Source: Dehalococcoidia bacterium | GTDB taxonomy: Bacteria; Chloroflexota; Dehalococcoidia; JAUSJJ01 | Length of the DNA: 8,662 nt | Direction: 5' to 3' | NCBI GenBank assembly: GCA_030647705.1 | Contig: JAUSJJ010000124.1 | Span: 1-8,662, forward strand | Notes under the pieces: model-generated | What the model was told of the DNA's origin: nothing | Databases searched by the model: none | What the model saw: the letters and a program-made list of their open reading frames with translations, nothing else | Shown here: positions 1 to 6,042 of the stretch, piece by piece | How positions within the stretch are numbered: the first letter of the stretch is position 1 | Layout: each line of letters opens with the position of its first letter | Translations under genes and position numbers: made by a program

Positions 1-890
1 TCGCGCATCATCTCGACGTCGTACTTGGTGCGCTGCTCCAGGCGGGCGGCCTCCAGCACCTTGCCCTGCGCCCTCAGCTCCTTGAGCCGCGACTCGATCT
101 CCGCCTCGATATCCTGGACGGCCGCCATCAGCTTGTCCGACGAGGTGACCCAGTGCTTGGCAGGGAAGATGCTCACCGAGTCCATTTCTTTGAGTATCTC
201 GCCGGTGAGCGGGTCCACCTGTGTGATGCGCTCGACCTCATCGCCCCAAAACTCGACGCGCAGCGCCATCTCTTCATTCGAGGGCTGGACCTCCAGAGTG
301 TCGCCACGGATGCGGAAGCGGCCCCTGGTGAAGTCTATGTCGTTGCGTTCGTACTGCATGGAGACCAGGCGGCGCAGAATGCGGTCGCGGACCATCTTGC
401 CGCCCTTCTGCAGGGTCAGCATGGCCTTCTGATACTCCTCCGGCGAGCCCAGGCCGTAGATGCAGGATACCGAGGCCACGATAACCACGTCACGCCGCTG
501 TAACAGGGAGCTGGTGGCGGAGAGACGCAGCCGGTCTATCTCCTCGTTGATATCGGCCTCCTTCTCGATGTAGAGGTCGTGGCGGGGCACGTAGGCCTCG
601 GGCTGGTAGTAGTCGTAGTAGCTGACGAAATACTCGACGGCGTTCTCGGGGAAGAAGTCGCGGAACTCGGCGCAGAGTTGCGCGGCGAGGGTCTTGTTGT
701 GGCAGATGACCAGGGTAGGCCGCTGCACCTGGGCGATGACGTTGGCCATGTTGAAGGTCTTGCCGCTGCCTGTGACGCCCAGGAGGGTCTGGTGCTTGTA
801 GCCCTTGAGCAGGCCATCGACCAGCTTCTGGATGGCCAGTGGCTGGTCACCAGTGGGCTTGAAGTCTGAAACTAGTTTGAAGGAGGACAA
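1..890 (-). CDS. uvrB: UvrABC excinuclease subunit B, N-terminal 296 codons (3' end outside window)
   Basis: UvrB is the damage-verifying helicase-like subunit of nucleotide excision repair; it is loaded by UvrA and then recruits UvrC to cut the damaged strand. The reading frame is open to the left edge, so about 296 of the usual 660-680 residues are visible. Seen directly: the family-typical N-terminus [14 protein letters not shown] (residues 4-17), Walker A GVTGSGKT (38-45), the NKTLAAQL motif (65-72), and the aromatic beta-hairpin region [15 protein letters not shown] (91-105), which threads behind the damaged strand. Further on come [20 protein letters not shown] and the UvrA-contacting domain. 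No ATG or GTG fits the N-terminus. A TTG at 890, preceded by GGAAG at 7 bases, gives [10 protein letters not shown], which matches the family start. It lies downstream of ruvA, with a promoter in the gap. The assignment is essentially certain; the TTG start is likely. Confidence 0.97.
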   Translation of the reverse strand, partial: MSSFKLVSDFKPTGDQPLAIQKLVDGLLKGYKHQTLLGVTGSGKTFNMANVIAQVQRPTLVICHNKTLAAQLCAEFRDFFPENAVEYFVSYYDYYQPEAYVPRHDLYIEKEADINEEIDRLRLSATSSLLQRRDVVIVASVSCIYGLGSPEEYQKAMLTLQKGGKMVRDRILRRLVSMQYERNDIDFTRGRFRIRGDTLEVQPSNEEMALRVEFWGDEVERITQVDPLTGEILKEMDSVSIFPAKHWVTSSDKLMAAVQDIEAEIESRLKELRAQGKVLEAARLEQRTKYDVEMMR

Positions 891-897
891 GATGAAG

Positions 898-902
898 CTT
901 CC
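898..902 (-). promoter_or_regulatory. Ribosome binding site supporting the TTG start of uvrB
   Basis: The minus strand reads GGAAG followed by 7 bases and then TTG at 890. An in-frame stop lies a few codons upstream and there is no ATG or GTG between, so this site supports TTG as the initiation codon. Confidence 0.6.
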
Positions 903-924
903 GAGAGAGTGTTTATGTTAGACC

Positions 925-953
925 AGTATAACGTGTTGACGAAGGGACTGCAA
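925..953 (-). promoter_or_regulatory. Sigma70-type promoter for uvrB
   Basis: On the minus strand TTGCAG (948-953) is separated by exactly 17 bases from TATACT (925-930), a good vegetative promoter. Transcription would start near 918, leaving a leader of about 28 bases before the TTG of uvrB. It lies in the 74-base gap between ruvA and uvrB, so uvrB can be expressed independently of ruvA. I looked for a Gram-positive type SOS box (GAAC-N4-GTTC) and saw none. Confidence 0.6.
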
Positions 954-964
954 ATGAAGCCAGC

Positions 965-1549
965 CTATCTCTTCCCCATCCCCTGCAGCGCCAGGCGGAC
1001 CTTTTCTTCCAGGCTGAGGTTCTTGATGTTGGGCACTGAGGCCAGCGCCATGGCAGCCTCGTTGGAGGTATAGCCCAGGCTCCTCAGGGCTGCGATGACC
1101 TCGCTATCGCCGGCTGAGGAGGAGGCCAACGGAACGCCGATGCGCTTCTTGGAGAGCTTGTCCTTGAGCTCCAGGATGAGGTGGCTGGCCGTCTTCTTGC
1201 CCACACCCGGGACCCCGGTGAGCGCCTGGACGTCTTCCGAGCAGATGGCCTCCGCCAGCCGGGCCGGGTTGAGAGCGGAAAGGAGAGACAGGGCCAATCG
1301 GGGGCCGACGCCGGAGACGGTGATGGCAAGCTCGAATACCTCAAGCTCTTCGGCGGTAGCGAATCCGTACAATGAGAGGTTGTCTTCTCTGACTTGAAGG
1401 TGGGTGCGCAGCCGGACTCTGTCGCCGGGGCTGCCAGCGACAGCCAGGGTGGAGGTAGGCACGAAGACTTTGAAGCTGACGCCGCTTACTTTGACGACGA
1501 TGAAGTCGCTGCCTTGGGCTTCCAGGATGCCATCCAGACCTGCGATCAT
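965..1549 (-). CDS. ruvA: Holliday junction DNA-binding protein RuvA
   Basis: RuvA (194 aa, usual length about 190-210) binds four-way DNA junctions as a tetramer and loads the RuvB motor for branch migration. The OB-fold domain covers about residues 1-62, starting MIAGLDGIL and ending VREDNLSLYGF; E55 and D56 sit where the acidic pin is found. Domain II carries two helix-hairpin-helix motifs, around SGVGPRLAL (79-87) and GVPGVGKKTA (112-121). A Ser-rich linker leads to the small RuvB-contacting domain III (about 148-194, DSEVIAALRSLGYTSNEA). The ATG at 1549 has AGGA about 7 bases upstream. ruvC is separated from it by the lipoprotein cassette, and ruvB is not in the window. uvrB follows 74 bases downstream behind its own promoter. 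Confidence 0.97.
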   Translation of the reverse strand: MIAGLDGILEAQGSDFIVVKVSGVSFKVFVPTSTLAVAGSPGDRVRLRTHLQVREDNLSLYGFATAEELEVFELAITVSGVGPRLALSLLSALNPARLAEAICSEDVQALTGVPGVGKKTASHLILELKDKLSKKRIGVPLASSSAGDSEVIAALRSLGYTSNEAAMALASVPNIKNLSLEEKVRLALQGMGKR

Positions 1550-1760
1550 GTTTGATTCCTACGCATGAGGTTCAGAAAGGGGCGCTGGACCGTATCCCAC
1601 GTGCCCCGACACTGCCGGATACATGATACAGGTATTCGCAGGCTGTTTCCACCCCCAGGAGCGTCCGCCTTCAGCCTGTGGTGGGCGTCACGGCACAGAA
1701 CGCGCTTCGATTCAGACGTGGCTCTTGGTCTTGCTGGCAGGAATGGTGAAGGAGCGGGCG
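1550..1760. other. Intergenic leader region upstream of ruvA
   Basis: Together with the two hairpins, the gene-free stretch 1550-1881 is about 330 bases long. This part holds no convincing gene on either strand. An 80-codon plus-strand frame (1565-1807) has no recognisable protein and runs into the terminator hairpin. A possible ruvA promoter and a weak stem (GGGGC 1579-1583 with GCCCC 1603-1607) are the only signals seen. I saw no tRNA-like cloverleaf or known riboswitch core. Confidence 0.5.
1623..1651 (-). promoter_or_regulatory. Possible promoter for ruvA
   Basis: On the minus strand TGGAAA (1646-1651, four matches to TTGACA) lies 17 bases from TATCAT (1623-1628, five matches to TATAAT). 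A promoter is expected here because the transcript from upstream ends at the terminator at 1761-1805. The element GATACA occurs twice in a row on the plus strand, overlapping the -10. The -35 is poor, so this is tentative. Confidence 0.35.
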
Positions 1761-1805
1761 TAAAGGAAGAAAGGCCTCTACAAACACTTCAGTTTGCAGA
1801 GGCCT
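1761..1805 (-). terminator. Rho-independent terminator of the substrate-binding lipoprotein gene
   Basis: The arms 1772-1785 and 1792-1805 form a 14-bp stem with a 6-base loop. The single non-Watson-Crick position is a G-U pair in the minus-strand transcript but an A-C mismatch in the plus-strand one, which indicates minus-strand function. On the minus strand the stem is followed by a pyrimidine/T-rich tail (TTCTTCCTTT, 1771-1762). It lies about 76 bases past the lipoprotein stop codon and separates that gene from ruvA. Confidence 0.8.
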
Positions 1806-1817
1806 GAGAGATCCCGT

Positions 1818-1859
1818 GTCCAGCCGCCAGCCTGGCCGAGGCCAGGCTGGCGGCTGGAC
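1818..1859. repeat. Perfect 20-bp GC-rich inverted repeat (hairpin)
   Basis: The arms 1818-1837 and 1840-1859 are perfectly complementary over 20 bp, with only two bases (GA) between them; a real hairpin loop would open one or two inner pairs. The hairpin begins 22 bases after the lipoprotein stop codon and 12 bases before the terminator stem. No T-tract follows it on either strand, so it is unlikely to terminate alone. It may protect the mRNA 3' end, or be a dispersed palindromic repeat. Confidence 0.8.
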
Positions 1860-1881
1860 TGTATTTGGAAGTGCTAGGGCC

Positions 1882-3267
1882 TCAGGGCGCCGTGTATATC
1901 TGCGGTTTCAGGTCCGCCACGCGCACAACCTTGCCGTTCTGAAGCTGGATGAACATCTGGTTCGCGGTGAACTCATGGTTCAGGCCGCCATAGAGCTCTG
2001 CGCCGGCCCAGGAGCCATCACCCAGGATAGTGCCGGGGAAGGTCATCCCTTCCAGGGTCTTGGTCACTACCACCGGGTCGAGGCTGTTGGCCTTCACAAT
2101 GGCCTGGGCCAGGTTCTTCAAGCCAACGTAGGACCAGGTGCTCAAGGGCAGGAACGGCTCGCCATATGCCTTGATGAACGTCGTGGAGAACGCCTTCTGC
2201 GCCGGATTGGCCGCGTCCGTGATCATATCCGGATAGGCCGTGATGAGGCCTTCCAGATAGTCGGCCTTGACCGCCTTCTGCAGGTCGGTCGGGATCTGGT
2301 AGGTTGCGGTTATGATCGGCCCCTTGAAGTTCAGGTCGCGCAGTTGGGTGATCATCGGGCCAAACTGCCCGGGAGAAACCGCACCCGGGTCGAACAGGGT
2401 CGGCCCCTTGGCCAGAATCGTGGTCAGGATCGAGGTGAAGTCCGTGGTGCCTGCGGGGTAGTAGCCCTCGAACACCACAGTGGCTCCTGACTTCTTCCAG
2501 GAAGCCAGCGCCTGTTCATGGACTGTCCAGCCCAGGGCGTCGTTCTGGTCGAGAAGAGCGACTTTCTGGGATTCAGTGGGGTACTTCGTCTTGCGCATCC
2601 AATCCACGAAAGGCTTGTAGTAGAAAGCAGAGGACATCACGCTTCTGAAAGCGTAGGGGTACTTGGCGCCGATCGAGTCCTTGGAATAGCAAAGCCCCTG
2701 CAGCGACAGGATCTTGTTGTCGGTGAAGATGGGCGCGCTTGCCAGTGATGGCCCGGTCCCGCCAGTGTTCACCACAAACTTGACCTTGTCCTCGAAGATC
2801 AGCTTGTTGGCCGCCTTCACGCCTTCGTCGGGGATGTACTTGTCATCGTAGTAGACGACGTTGTCCAGCAAGTACCTTTGCCCGCCCACGACAATGCCGC
2901 CGGCGGCGTTGATCTCTTCTTTGGCTATGTTATTGCCGCGTTGGCCGGCCAGTCCCCAGAGTGCGCCTGACCCGGACAGGGCCAGGTGGGCGCCGAACTT
3001 CAACAACTGAGGAGCGCCGGTGGGCGTCGGCTGCGGAGGAGTAGCGGTTGGAGCCGGTGATGTTGGCGTCGGGGTTGGAACCCTGGTCGCGGTCGCGCCA
3101 GGTACCGGAGTCGCTGCCGCAGTTGGGGGCCTGGTTGCTGTGGGCGCCGGCTGAGTCGCCGTCGGCGCCGGCTGGGTCGGTGTCGCGGTGGGTGCGCTGG
3201 TACAAGAGGCCAGCACCATGCTCAGCAGGGCGACCAATGTGACTACTAGAATGGTCAACTTCTTCAA
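1882..3267 (-). CDS. ABC transporter substrate-binding lipoprotein, branched-chain amino acid (LivJ/Peripla_BP_6) type
   Basis: A 461-residue secreted solute-binding protein that should capture a small ligand, in the HAAT class typically an amino acid or other carboxylate, and deliver it to an ABC permease. Residues 1-22 form a lipoprotein signal (MKK, a hydrophobic core, lipobox LASC with C22 as the lipidated cysteine). Residues 24-86 are a low-complexity Pro/Thr/Ala linker with repeated PTAT units. From about 87 (LLKFGAHLALSGSGALWG) to the end there is a type I periplasmic-binding fold, including EEINAAGGI and YYDDKYIPDEGVKAANKL. No permease or ATPase gene is beside it, so its partner must be elsewhere. 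The TTG start at 3267 is preceded by AAGGAGG at 7 bases. It has its own promoter and terminator and splits ruvC from ruvA. The ligand cannot be told from sequence. Confidence 0.9.
   Translation of the reverse strand: MKKLTILVVTLVALLSMVLASCTSAPTATPTQPAPTATQPAPTATRPPTAAATPVPGATATRVPTPTPTSPAPTATPPQPTPTGAPQLLKFGAHLALSGSGALWGLAGQRGNNIAKEEINAAGGIVVGGQRYLLDNVVYYDDKYIPDEGVKAANKLIFEDKVKFVVNTGGTGPSLASAPIFTDNKILSLQGLCYSKDSIGAKYPYAFRSVMSSAFYYKPFVDWMRKTKYPTESQKVALLDQNDALGWTVHEQALASWKKSGATVVFEGYYPAGTTDFTSILTTILAKGPTLFDPGAVSPGQFGPMITQLRDLNFKGPIITATYQIPTDLQKAVKADYLEGLITAYPDMITDAANPAQKAFSTTFIKAYGEPFLPLSTWSYVGLKNLAQAIVKANSLDPVVVTKTLEGMTFPGTILGDGSWAGAELYGGLNHEFTANQMFIQLQNGKVVRVADLKPQIYTAP
3140..3181. repeat. 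21-bp tandem repeat in the lipoprotein linker
   Basis: Two adjacent 21-bp units (3140-3160 and 3161-3181) share GGCGCCGGCTG and neighbouring bases with few differences. In the minus-strand reading frame each unit encodes seven residues of a PAPTATQ/PAPTATR type. The repeat lies in the Pro/Thr linker of the substrate-binding lipoprotein. Its length is a multiple of three, so a change in copy number would alter linker length without a frameshift. Confidence 0.7.
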
Positions 3268-3274
3268 GTCTGTT

Positions 3275-3281
3275 CCTCCTT
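3275..3281 (-). promoter_or_regulatory. Strong ribosome binding site deciding the TTG start of the lipoprotein gene
   Basis: The minus strand has AAGGAGG followed by 7 bases and then TTG. The TTG is directly followed by the two lysine codons that open a normal lipoprotein signal peptide, which together fix the start at 3267. Confidence 0.8.
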
Positions 3282-3386
3282 CGATTTTGTGTGCCGCTGC
3301 ATTTGCTTGTTCGCTGCGGTCTCACGGGAGAAGTCCGATGTTCTCCTCGAAGCTGGCTGACAAGTCTTGCAGAAACTGTGACAAAT

Positions 3387-3415
3387 ATGATAACCGTTTG
3401 GGAACGAAGAGTCAA
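3387..3415 (-). promoter_or_regulatory. Sigma70-type promoter for the substrate-binding lipoprotein
   Basis: On the minus strand TTGACT (3410-3415) and TATCAT (3387-3392) are separated by exactly 17 bases; each hexamer matches consensus at five of six positions. Transcription should start near 3380, giving a leader of about 112 bases before the TTG at 3267. This makes the lipoprotein gene an independent unit rather than part of the ruvC operon. Confidence 0.75.
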
Positions 3416-3506
3416 TCGGTGCAGGTATCACAGCGCTACAGTTGTACTTGCGGAAGGGTAATCCATAACTGAGGGGACACGGTCGACGCGCCGATGCGGC
3501 AAAAGC

Positions 3507-3998
3507 TCAGTCGGGCTGCAACATGTTTGCCAGGTGCCGCCGGCTGAAGTGGCAGATGGCCAGGCCCAGAGCGTCTGCGGCGTCATCGGGCCGGGGGATG
3601 CGTTCCAGGCAGAGCTGCAGCTTCACCATCTGCTGCATTTGCTCCTTCGACCCTTTGCCATATCCCGCCACCGATTGTTTCACCTGCATCGGGCTGTATT
3701 CATATACAGGGAGGCCGTGTGTGGCGGCGGTCAGGATGGCCACCCCCCGCGCCTGACCCACCAGCAGCGCCGAGCGCAGGTTGCGTGCCACGAACAGCTC
3801 GATGGCCATTTCCTCGGGCTGGTAGCGGTTGATCAGTTCCAGGAGGCCATGATACAGAATGCTGAGGCGCTCGCTGACCGGGGCGCCGGCGGGGGTGGTG
3901 AGTACGCCGTAGTCAACAGCCTGCAGGTTGTCCCCCTCCTCCCGCACCAGGCCGTAGCCCATTATCGCCATGCCGGGGTCAATACCCAGGACCAGCAC
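3507..3998 (-). CDS. ruvC: Crossover junction endodeoxyribonuclease RuvC
   Basis: RuvC (163 aa, normal length) resolves Holliday junctions by paired, metal-dependent nicks within the RuvABC resolvasome. It has an RNase H-like fold. The four catalytic acids are visible: D7 in LGIDPG, E67 in MAIELFVARN, and D139 and D142 in RPDDAADALG. The YSPMQVKQSVAGYGKGSKEQM segment (101-121) is also typical. The start is GTG at 3998, only 9 bases after the stop of the yebC-family gene. The ribosome binding site (GAGG) overlaps that stop codon, suggesting translational coupling. The downstream neighbour is the lipoprotein cassette rather than ruvA. Confidence 0.97.
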   Translation of the reverse strand: MLVLGIDPGMAIMGYGLVREEGDNLQAVDYGVLTTPAGAPVSERLSILYHGLLELINRYQPEEMAIELFVARNLRSALLVGQARGVAILTAATHGLPVYEYSPMQVKQSVAGYGKGSKEQMQQMVKLQLCLERIPRPDDAADALGLAICHFSRRHLANMLQPD

Positions 3999-4007
3999 CG
4001 CTAGGCC

Positions 4008-4766
4008 TCAATCGCCATCGGACTGATATTTGGCCAGCACTTCGTTGGGGAAATCCGCGTTGCTGTATACCTGCTGGACATCGTCGAGAGCTTCCAGCTT
4101 CTCCATGAGCTTCAGAGCCTGCAGCGCGTGCTTCTCATCGATTGCAACGGTGGTCTTGGGTATCATGGAGAGTTCGGCGGACACGACGGTCACGTTCTGC
4201 GCCTCAAGGGCCTTTCTCACCTTCTCCAGGTCTTCCGGCCTGGTGTATACCTCGACGGCCTGGTCTTCGATCTTGATATCCTCAGCTCCGGCGTCGATGG
4301 CACAGAGTGCTATCTCGTCAGGTGCGACCTTGGCCGCCTCCAGGGTGATGACCCCTCTGTTATCGAACAACCAGCCCACCGAGCCGGTCTCTCCCAGGTT
4401 GCCGCCTGCCTTGGTGAAGGTACTCCTGATCTCAGAGGCGGTACGGTTGCGGTTGTCGCTCAGGGCGTTGACGATGACGGCCATTCCGCCAGGTCCGTAC
4501 CCTTCGTAGGTGACCTCGGCGAGAGAAGTGGCCTCTGTGCCGCCGGCGCCTTTCTTGATGGCACGGTCAATGTTGTCCATCGGCATGTTGCTGTCGCGGG
4601 CCTTCTGTACGGCCAAGCGCAACTGGAAGTTGCTGCCCGGATCTCCGCCGCCCTTACGCGCCGCGACCGATATTTCGCGGCCCAGCTTGGTGAAAAGCTG
4701 GCCGCGTTTGTGGTCGGTGACGCCTTTTTGCCGTTTGATCTGTGACCATTTCGAATGTCCAGACAT
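4008..4766 (-). CDS. yebC: YebC/PmpR/TACO1 family protein
   Basis: A 252-residue member of the YebC family, at the usual length of 240-250. The family was long annotated as a transcriptional regulator; members have since been tied to translation, including the mitochondrial activator TACO1 and ribosome rescue at proline-rich stretches. The diagnostic N-terminus MSGHSKWSQIKRQKGVTD (1-18) is present. It is followed by LFTKLGREISVAARKGGGDP, NMPMDNIDRAIKKG (about 60-73), YEGYGPGGMAVIVNALSDN, and the GSVGWLFDNRGVI segment. The ATG at 4766 has AAGGA about 9 bases upstream. It lies between rimM and ruvC in one operon; linkage of yebC to ruvC is widespread in bacteria. Which of the family's roles applies here cannot be read from the sequence. 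Confidence 0.95.
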   Translation of the reverse strand: MSGHSKWSQIKRQKGVTDHKRGQLFTKLGREISVAARKGGGDPGSNFQLRLAVQKARDSNMPMDNIDRAIKKGAGGTEATSLAEVTYEGYGPGGMAVIVNALSDNRNRTASEIRSTFTKAGGNLGETGSVGWLFDNRGVITLEAAKVAPDEIALCAIDAGAEDIKIEDQAVEVYTRPEDLEKVRKALEAQNVTVVSAELSMIPKTTVAIDEKHALQALKLMEKLEALDDVQQVYSNADFPNEVLAKYQSDGD

Positions 4767-4790
4767 ATCAGGATTCCTTTATCGCAGTGC

Positions 4791-5360
4791 TTAAGGCTCT
4801 TCGGCCTGGAGCTCTTCATCGGGTGAAGGCTCCAACAGTCCTGCGATGGGCTCGATGGTGAGGCGACCTTTCTCAAGGTCCACCTCTTTGATAACGTCTT
4901 CGATGGCCGGGATGAGGGTCTCACCGCGTTCGCCGTGCACGACGTAGACATCGTTGCTGCCGGTAGGCAGGACGTCAGCTACTCTCCCCAGGCAATCTCC
5001 CGACGTCGTCCATACCTGAAGGCCGATGATCTGGAAGCGGTAGTACTGTCCGGGCGGAAGGGGAAAAGCTTCGCGTTGGGGGACTTCAAGGTAGCAGTCG
5101 GCGAACTCTGCAGCGGACTCCGGGCTATCGATGCCCTGGAGCTTGATCTGCAGGAGGCCTCGATGCGTCTGACTGCTCTCCACCACGAACGGCCGACCCT
5201 CGAGGAGCAGCCTCTGTCCTGGAGCGAAGCGCTCGGCGAAATCAGTGAGTACCTCGATCTTGAGCATGCCCCTGACCCCCCAGGGAGCCAGAACGCGCCC
5301 TACCGCGATAAACTCGTCATCGGATGAGTCTTTCGGTTTCCCTGTCCCGCGCTTGCCCAA
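4791..5360 (-). CDS. rimM: 16S rRNA processing / ribosome maturation factor RimM
   Basis: RimM (189 aa) binds uS19 and helps mature the 30S head. The N-terminal RimM domain starts at about residue 17 (FIAVGRVLAPWGVRGMLKIEV). Most family members have His where W27 stands in the PWGVRG motif. The PRC-barrel domain starts at about residue 104 (GQYYRFQIIGLQVW) and contains GSNDVYVV and ETLIPAIEDVIKEVD. The first 16 residues form a short charged extension and the last 15 or so an acidic tail. The start is TTG at 5360, 17 bases after the khpA stop. No in-frame ATG or GTG precedes the conserved domain and the ribosome binding site (GGGTGAG) is weak, so the exact start is uncertain. The rpsP-khpA-rimM order is common in bacteria. 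Confidence 0.95.
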   Translation of the reverse strand: MGKRGTGKPKDSSDDEFIAVGRVLAPWGVRGMLKIEVLTDFAERFAPGQRLLLEGRPFVVESSQTHRGLLQIKLQGIDSPESAAEFADCYLEVPQREAFPLPPGQYYRFQIIGLQVWTTSGDCLGRVADVLPTGSNDVYVVHGERGETLIPAIEDVIKEVDLEKGRLTIEPIAGLLEPSPDEELQAEEP

Positions 5361-5377
5361 TGGCTCACCCTGCTTGC

Positions 5378-5605
5378 TCAGACTATCTCCAGCACCACCC
5401 GGGCGCCCGATTTCACGGCCGCCACTTTGACCAGGCTGCGGATAGCTTGAACGATCCGGCCCTGTTTGCCGATAACCTTGCCGGTATCCTCGGTCGCCAC
5501 CTTGAGCCGGAGGGTGACACGGGCATCGCTGACCTCCTCGGTCACGACCACTTCCTCCGGCTTGTCTACGATAGCCTTGGCGATGTATTCCACCAGTTCT
5601 TTCAT
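5378..5605 (-). CDS. khpA: KH-domain RNA-binding protein KhpA (YlqC family)
   Basis: A 75-residue single KH-domain protein, the usual size. KhpA binds RNA, often as a heterodimer with KhpB/Jag in Gram-positive bacteria, and is linked there to cell division and elongation. The KH signature is visible as GKVIGKQGRIVQAIRSLVK, with the GxxG loop GKQG at residues 46-49. The N-terminal MKELVEYIAKAIVDKPEEV is also typical. The ATG at 5605 follows a GAGG ribosome binding site. It lies between rpsP (21-base gap) and rimM (17-base gap) in a translation operon. No khpB is in the window. Confidence 0.95.
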   Translation of the reverse strand: MKELVEYIAKAIVDKPEEVVVTEEVSDARVTLRLKVATEDTGKVIGKQGRIVQAIRSLVKVAAVKSGARVVLEIV

Positions 5606-5626
5606 GGTTGCGCCTCTAATCCGGAG

Positions 5627-5980
5627 CTAGGCCTGAGCCTTGGATTCTTTAGGTGGTTCGGGCTGCGCCGCTGCCGCCGGGGCCGCCGCAGTCTCCGGCG
5701 CTTTTCCCTTCTTGGGGGCTGCCATGCGAGGCTTGAAGATGCCTTCAACGCCTTGCTTGGCCAGCAGCCGGGCTACGGCCTCGGTAGGCTGAGCGCCCTT
5801 GCTGATCCAGACCTTCGCCTTTTCCACGTTGACGACCACGGTCGGGGGATCAGTCAATGGATTGTAGTGCCCCAGGTTCTCGATGAATGACCCATTGCGT
5901 GGGGAATGAGAATCCGCGACCACTATTCTGTAGCTGGGCTGCTTCTTCGCCCCCACCCTCCGCAAACGAATCTTGACCAA
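5627..5980 (-). CDS. rpsP: 30S ribosomal protein bS16
   Basis: bS16 is a small-subunit protein needed for 30S assembly. The core at residues 1-80 carries VKIRLRRVGAKKQPSYRIVV, SPRNGSFIENLGHYNP, and KVWISKGAQPTEAVARLLAKQG. Residues from about 82 to 117 form a Lys/Ala/Pro-rich tail that looks disordered; the family is often only 80-90 residues, so this is an extended version. The start is TTG at 5980, giving the canonical MVKIRLRR opening, with a strong AGGAGGAGGT ribosome binding site. It is the first gene of the translation operon that continues through ruvC. Confidence 0.97.
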   Translation of the reverse strand: MVKIRLRRVGAKKQPSYRIVVADSHSPRNGSFIENLGHYNPLTDPPTVVVNVEKAKVWISKGAQPTEAVARLLAKQGVEGIFKPRMAAPKKGKAPETAAAPAAAAQPEPPKESKAQA

Positions 5981-5989
5981 CTTCTTTCT

Positions 5990-5999
5990 ACCTCCTCCT
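5990..5999 (-). promoter_or_regulatory. Strong ribosome binding site of rpsP deciding its TTG start
   Basis: The minus strand reads AGGAGGAGGT, ending 9 bases before TTG at 5980. The next residues match the bS16 N-terminus at once, so TTG is the initiation codon. Confidence 0.75.
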
Positions 6000-6005
6000 G
6001 AGTGA

Positions 6006-6029
6006 GGCCGGACGTCTCTTACACCGGCC
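6006..6029 (-). promoter_or_regulatory. Hairpin in the CoA-transferase/rpsP intergenic gap
   Basis: The arms GGCCGG and CCGGCC (6024-6029 and 6006-6011 in minus-strand order) form a 6-bp stem; three more pairs are possible if one base bulges, around an AAGAG loop. No T-tract follows, so it is at best a weak terminator of the CoA-transferase transcript. It could equally be a leader structure of rpsP. I could not find a convincing rpsP promoter in this gap. Confidence 0.35.
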
Positions 6030-6042
6030 AGTTAGATTCCAA

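Noticed and set aside
1579..1607. Possible attenuator hairpin in the ruvA leader
   Set aside because: The stem is only five clean pairs with a 19-base loop and the following T-run is three bases, too weak to call a terminator.
1565..1807. An 80-codon plus-strand frame in the ruvA/lipoprotein gap
   Set aside because: It has no good ribosome binding site or recognisable motif, and its end overlaps the terminator stem.
1816..2490. A 224-codon plus-strand frame
   Set aside because: It starts inside the terminator-side palindrome and runs antisense to the substrate-binding lipoprotein, whose signal peptide, promoter and fold are clear.
2930..3415. A 161-codon minus-strand frame overlapping the lipoprotein promoter
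   Set aside because: It runs through the promoter and is out of frame with the lipoprotein. Its composition reflects the Pro/Thr linker repeats in another frame.
3492..3502. Small inverted repeat GCCG-ATG-CGGC just after ruvC
   Set aside because: A four-pair stem with no T-tract is not enough for a terminator, and such a motif is expected by chance in GC-rich DNA.
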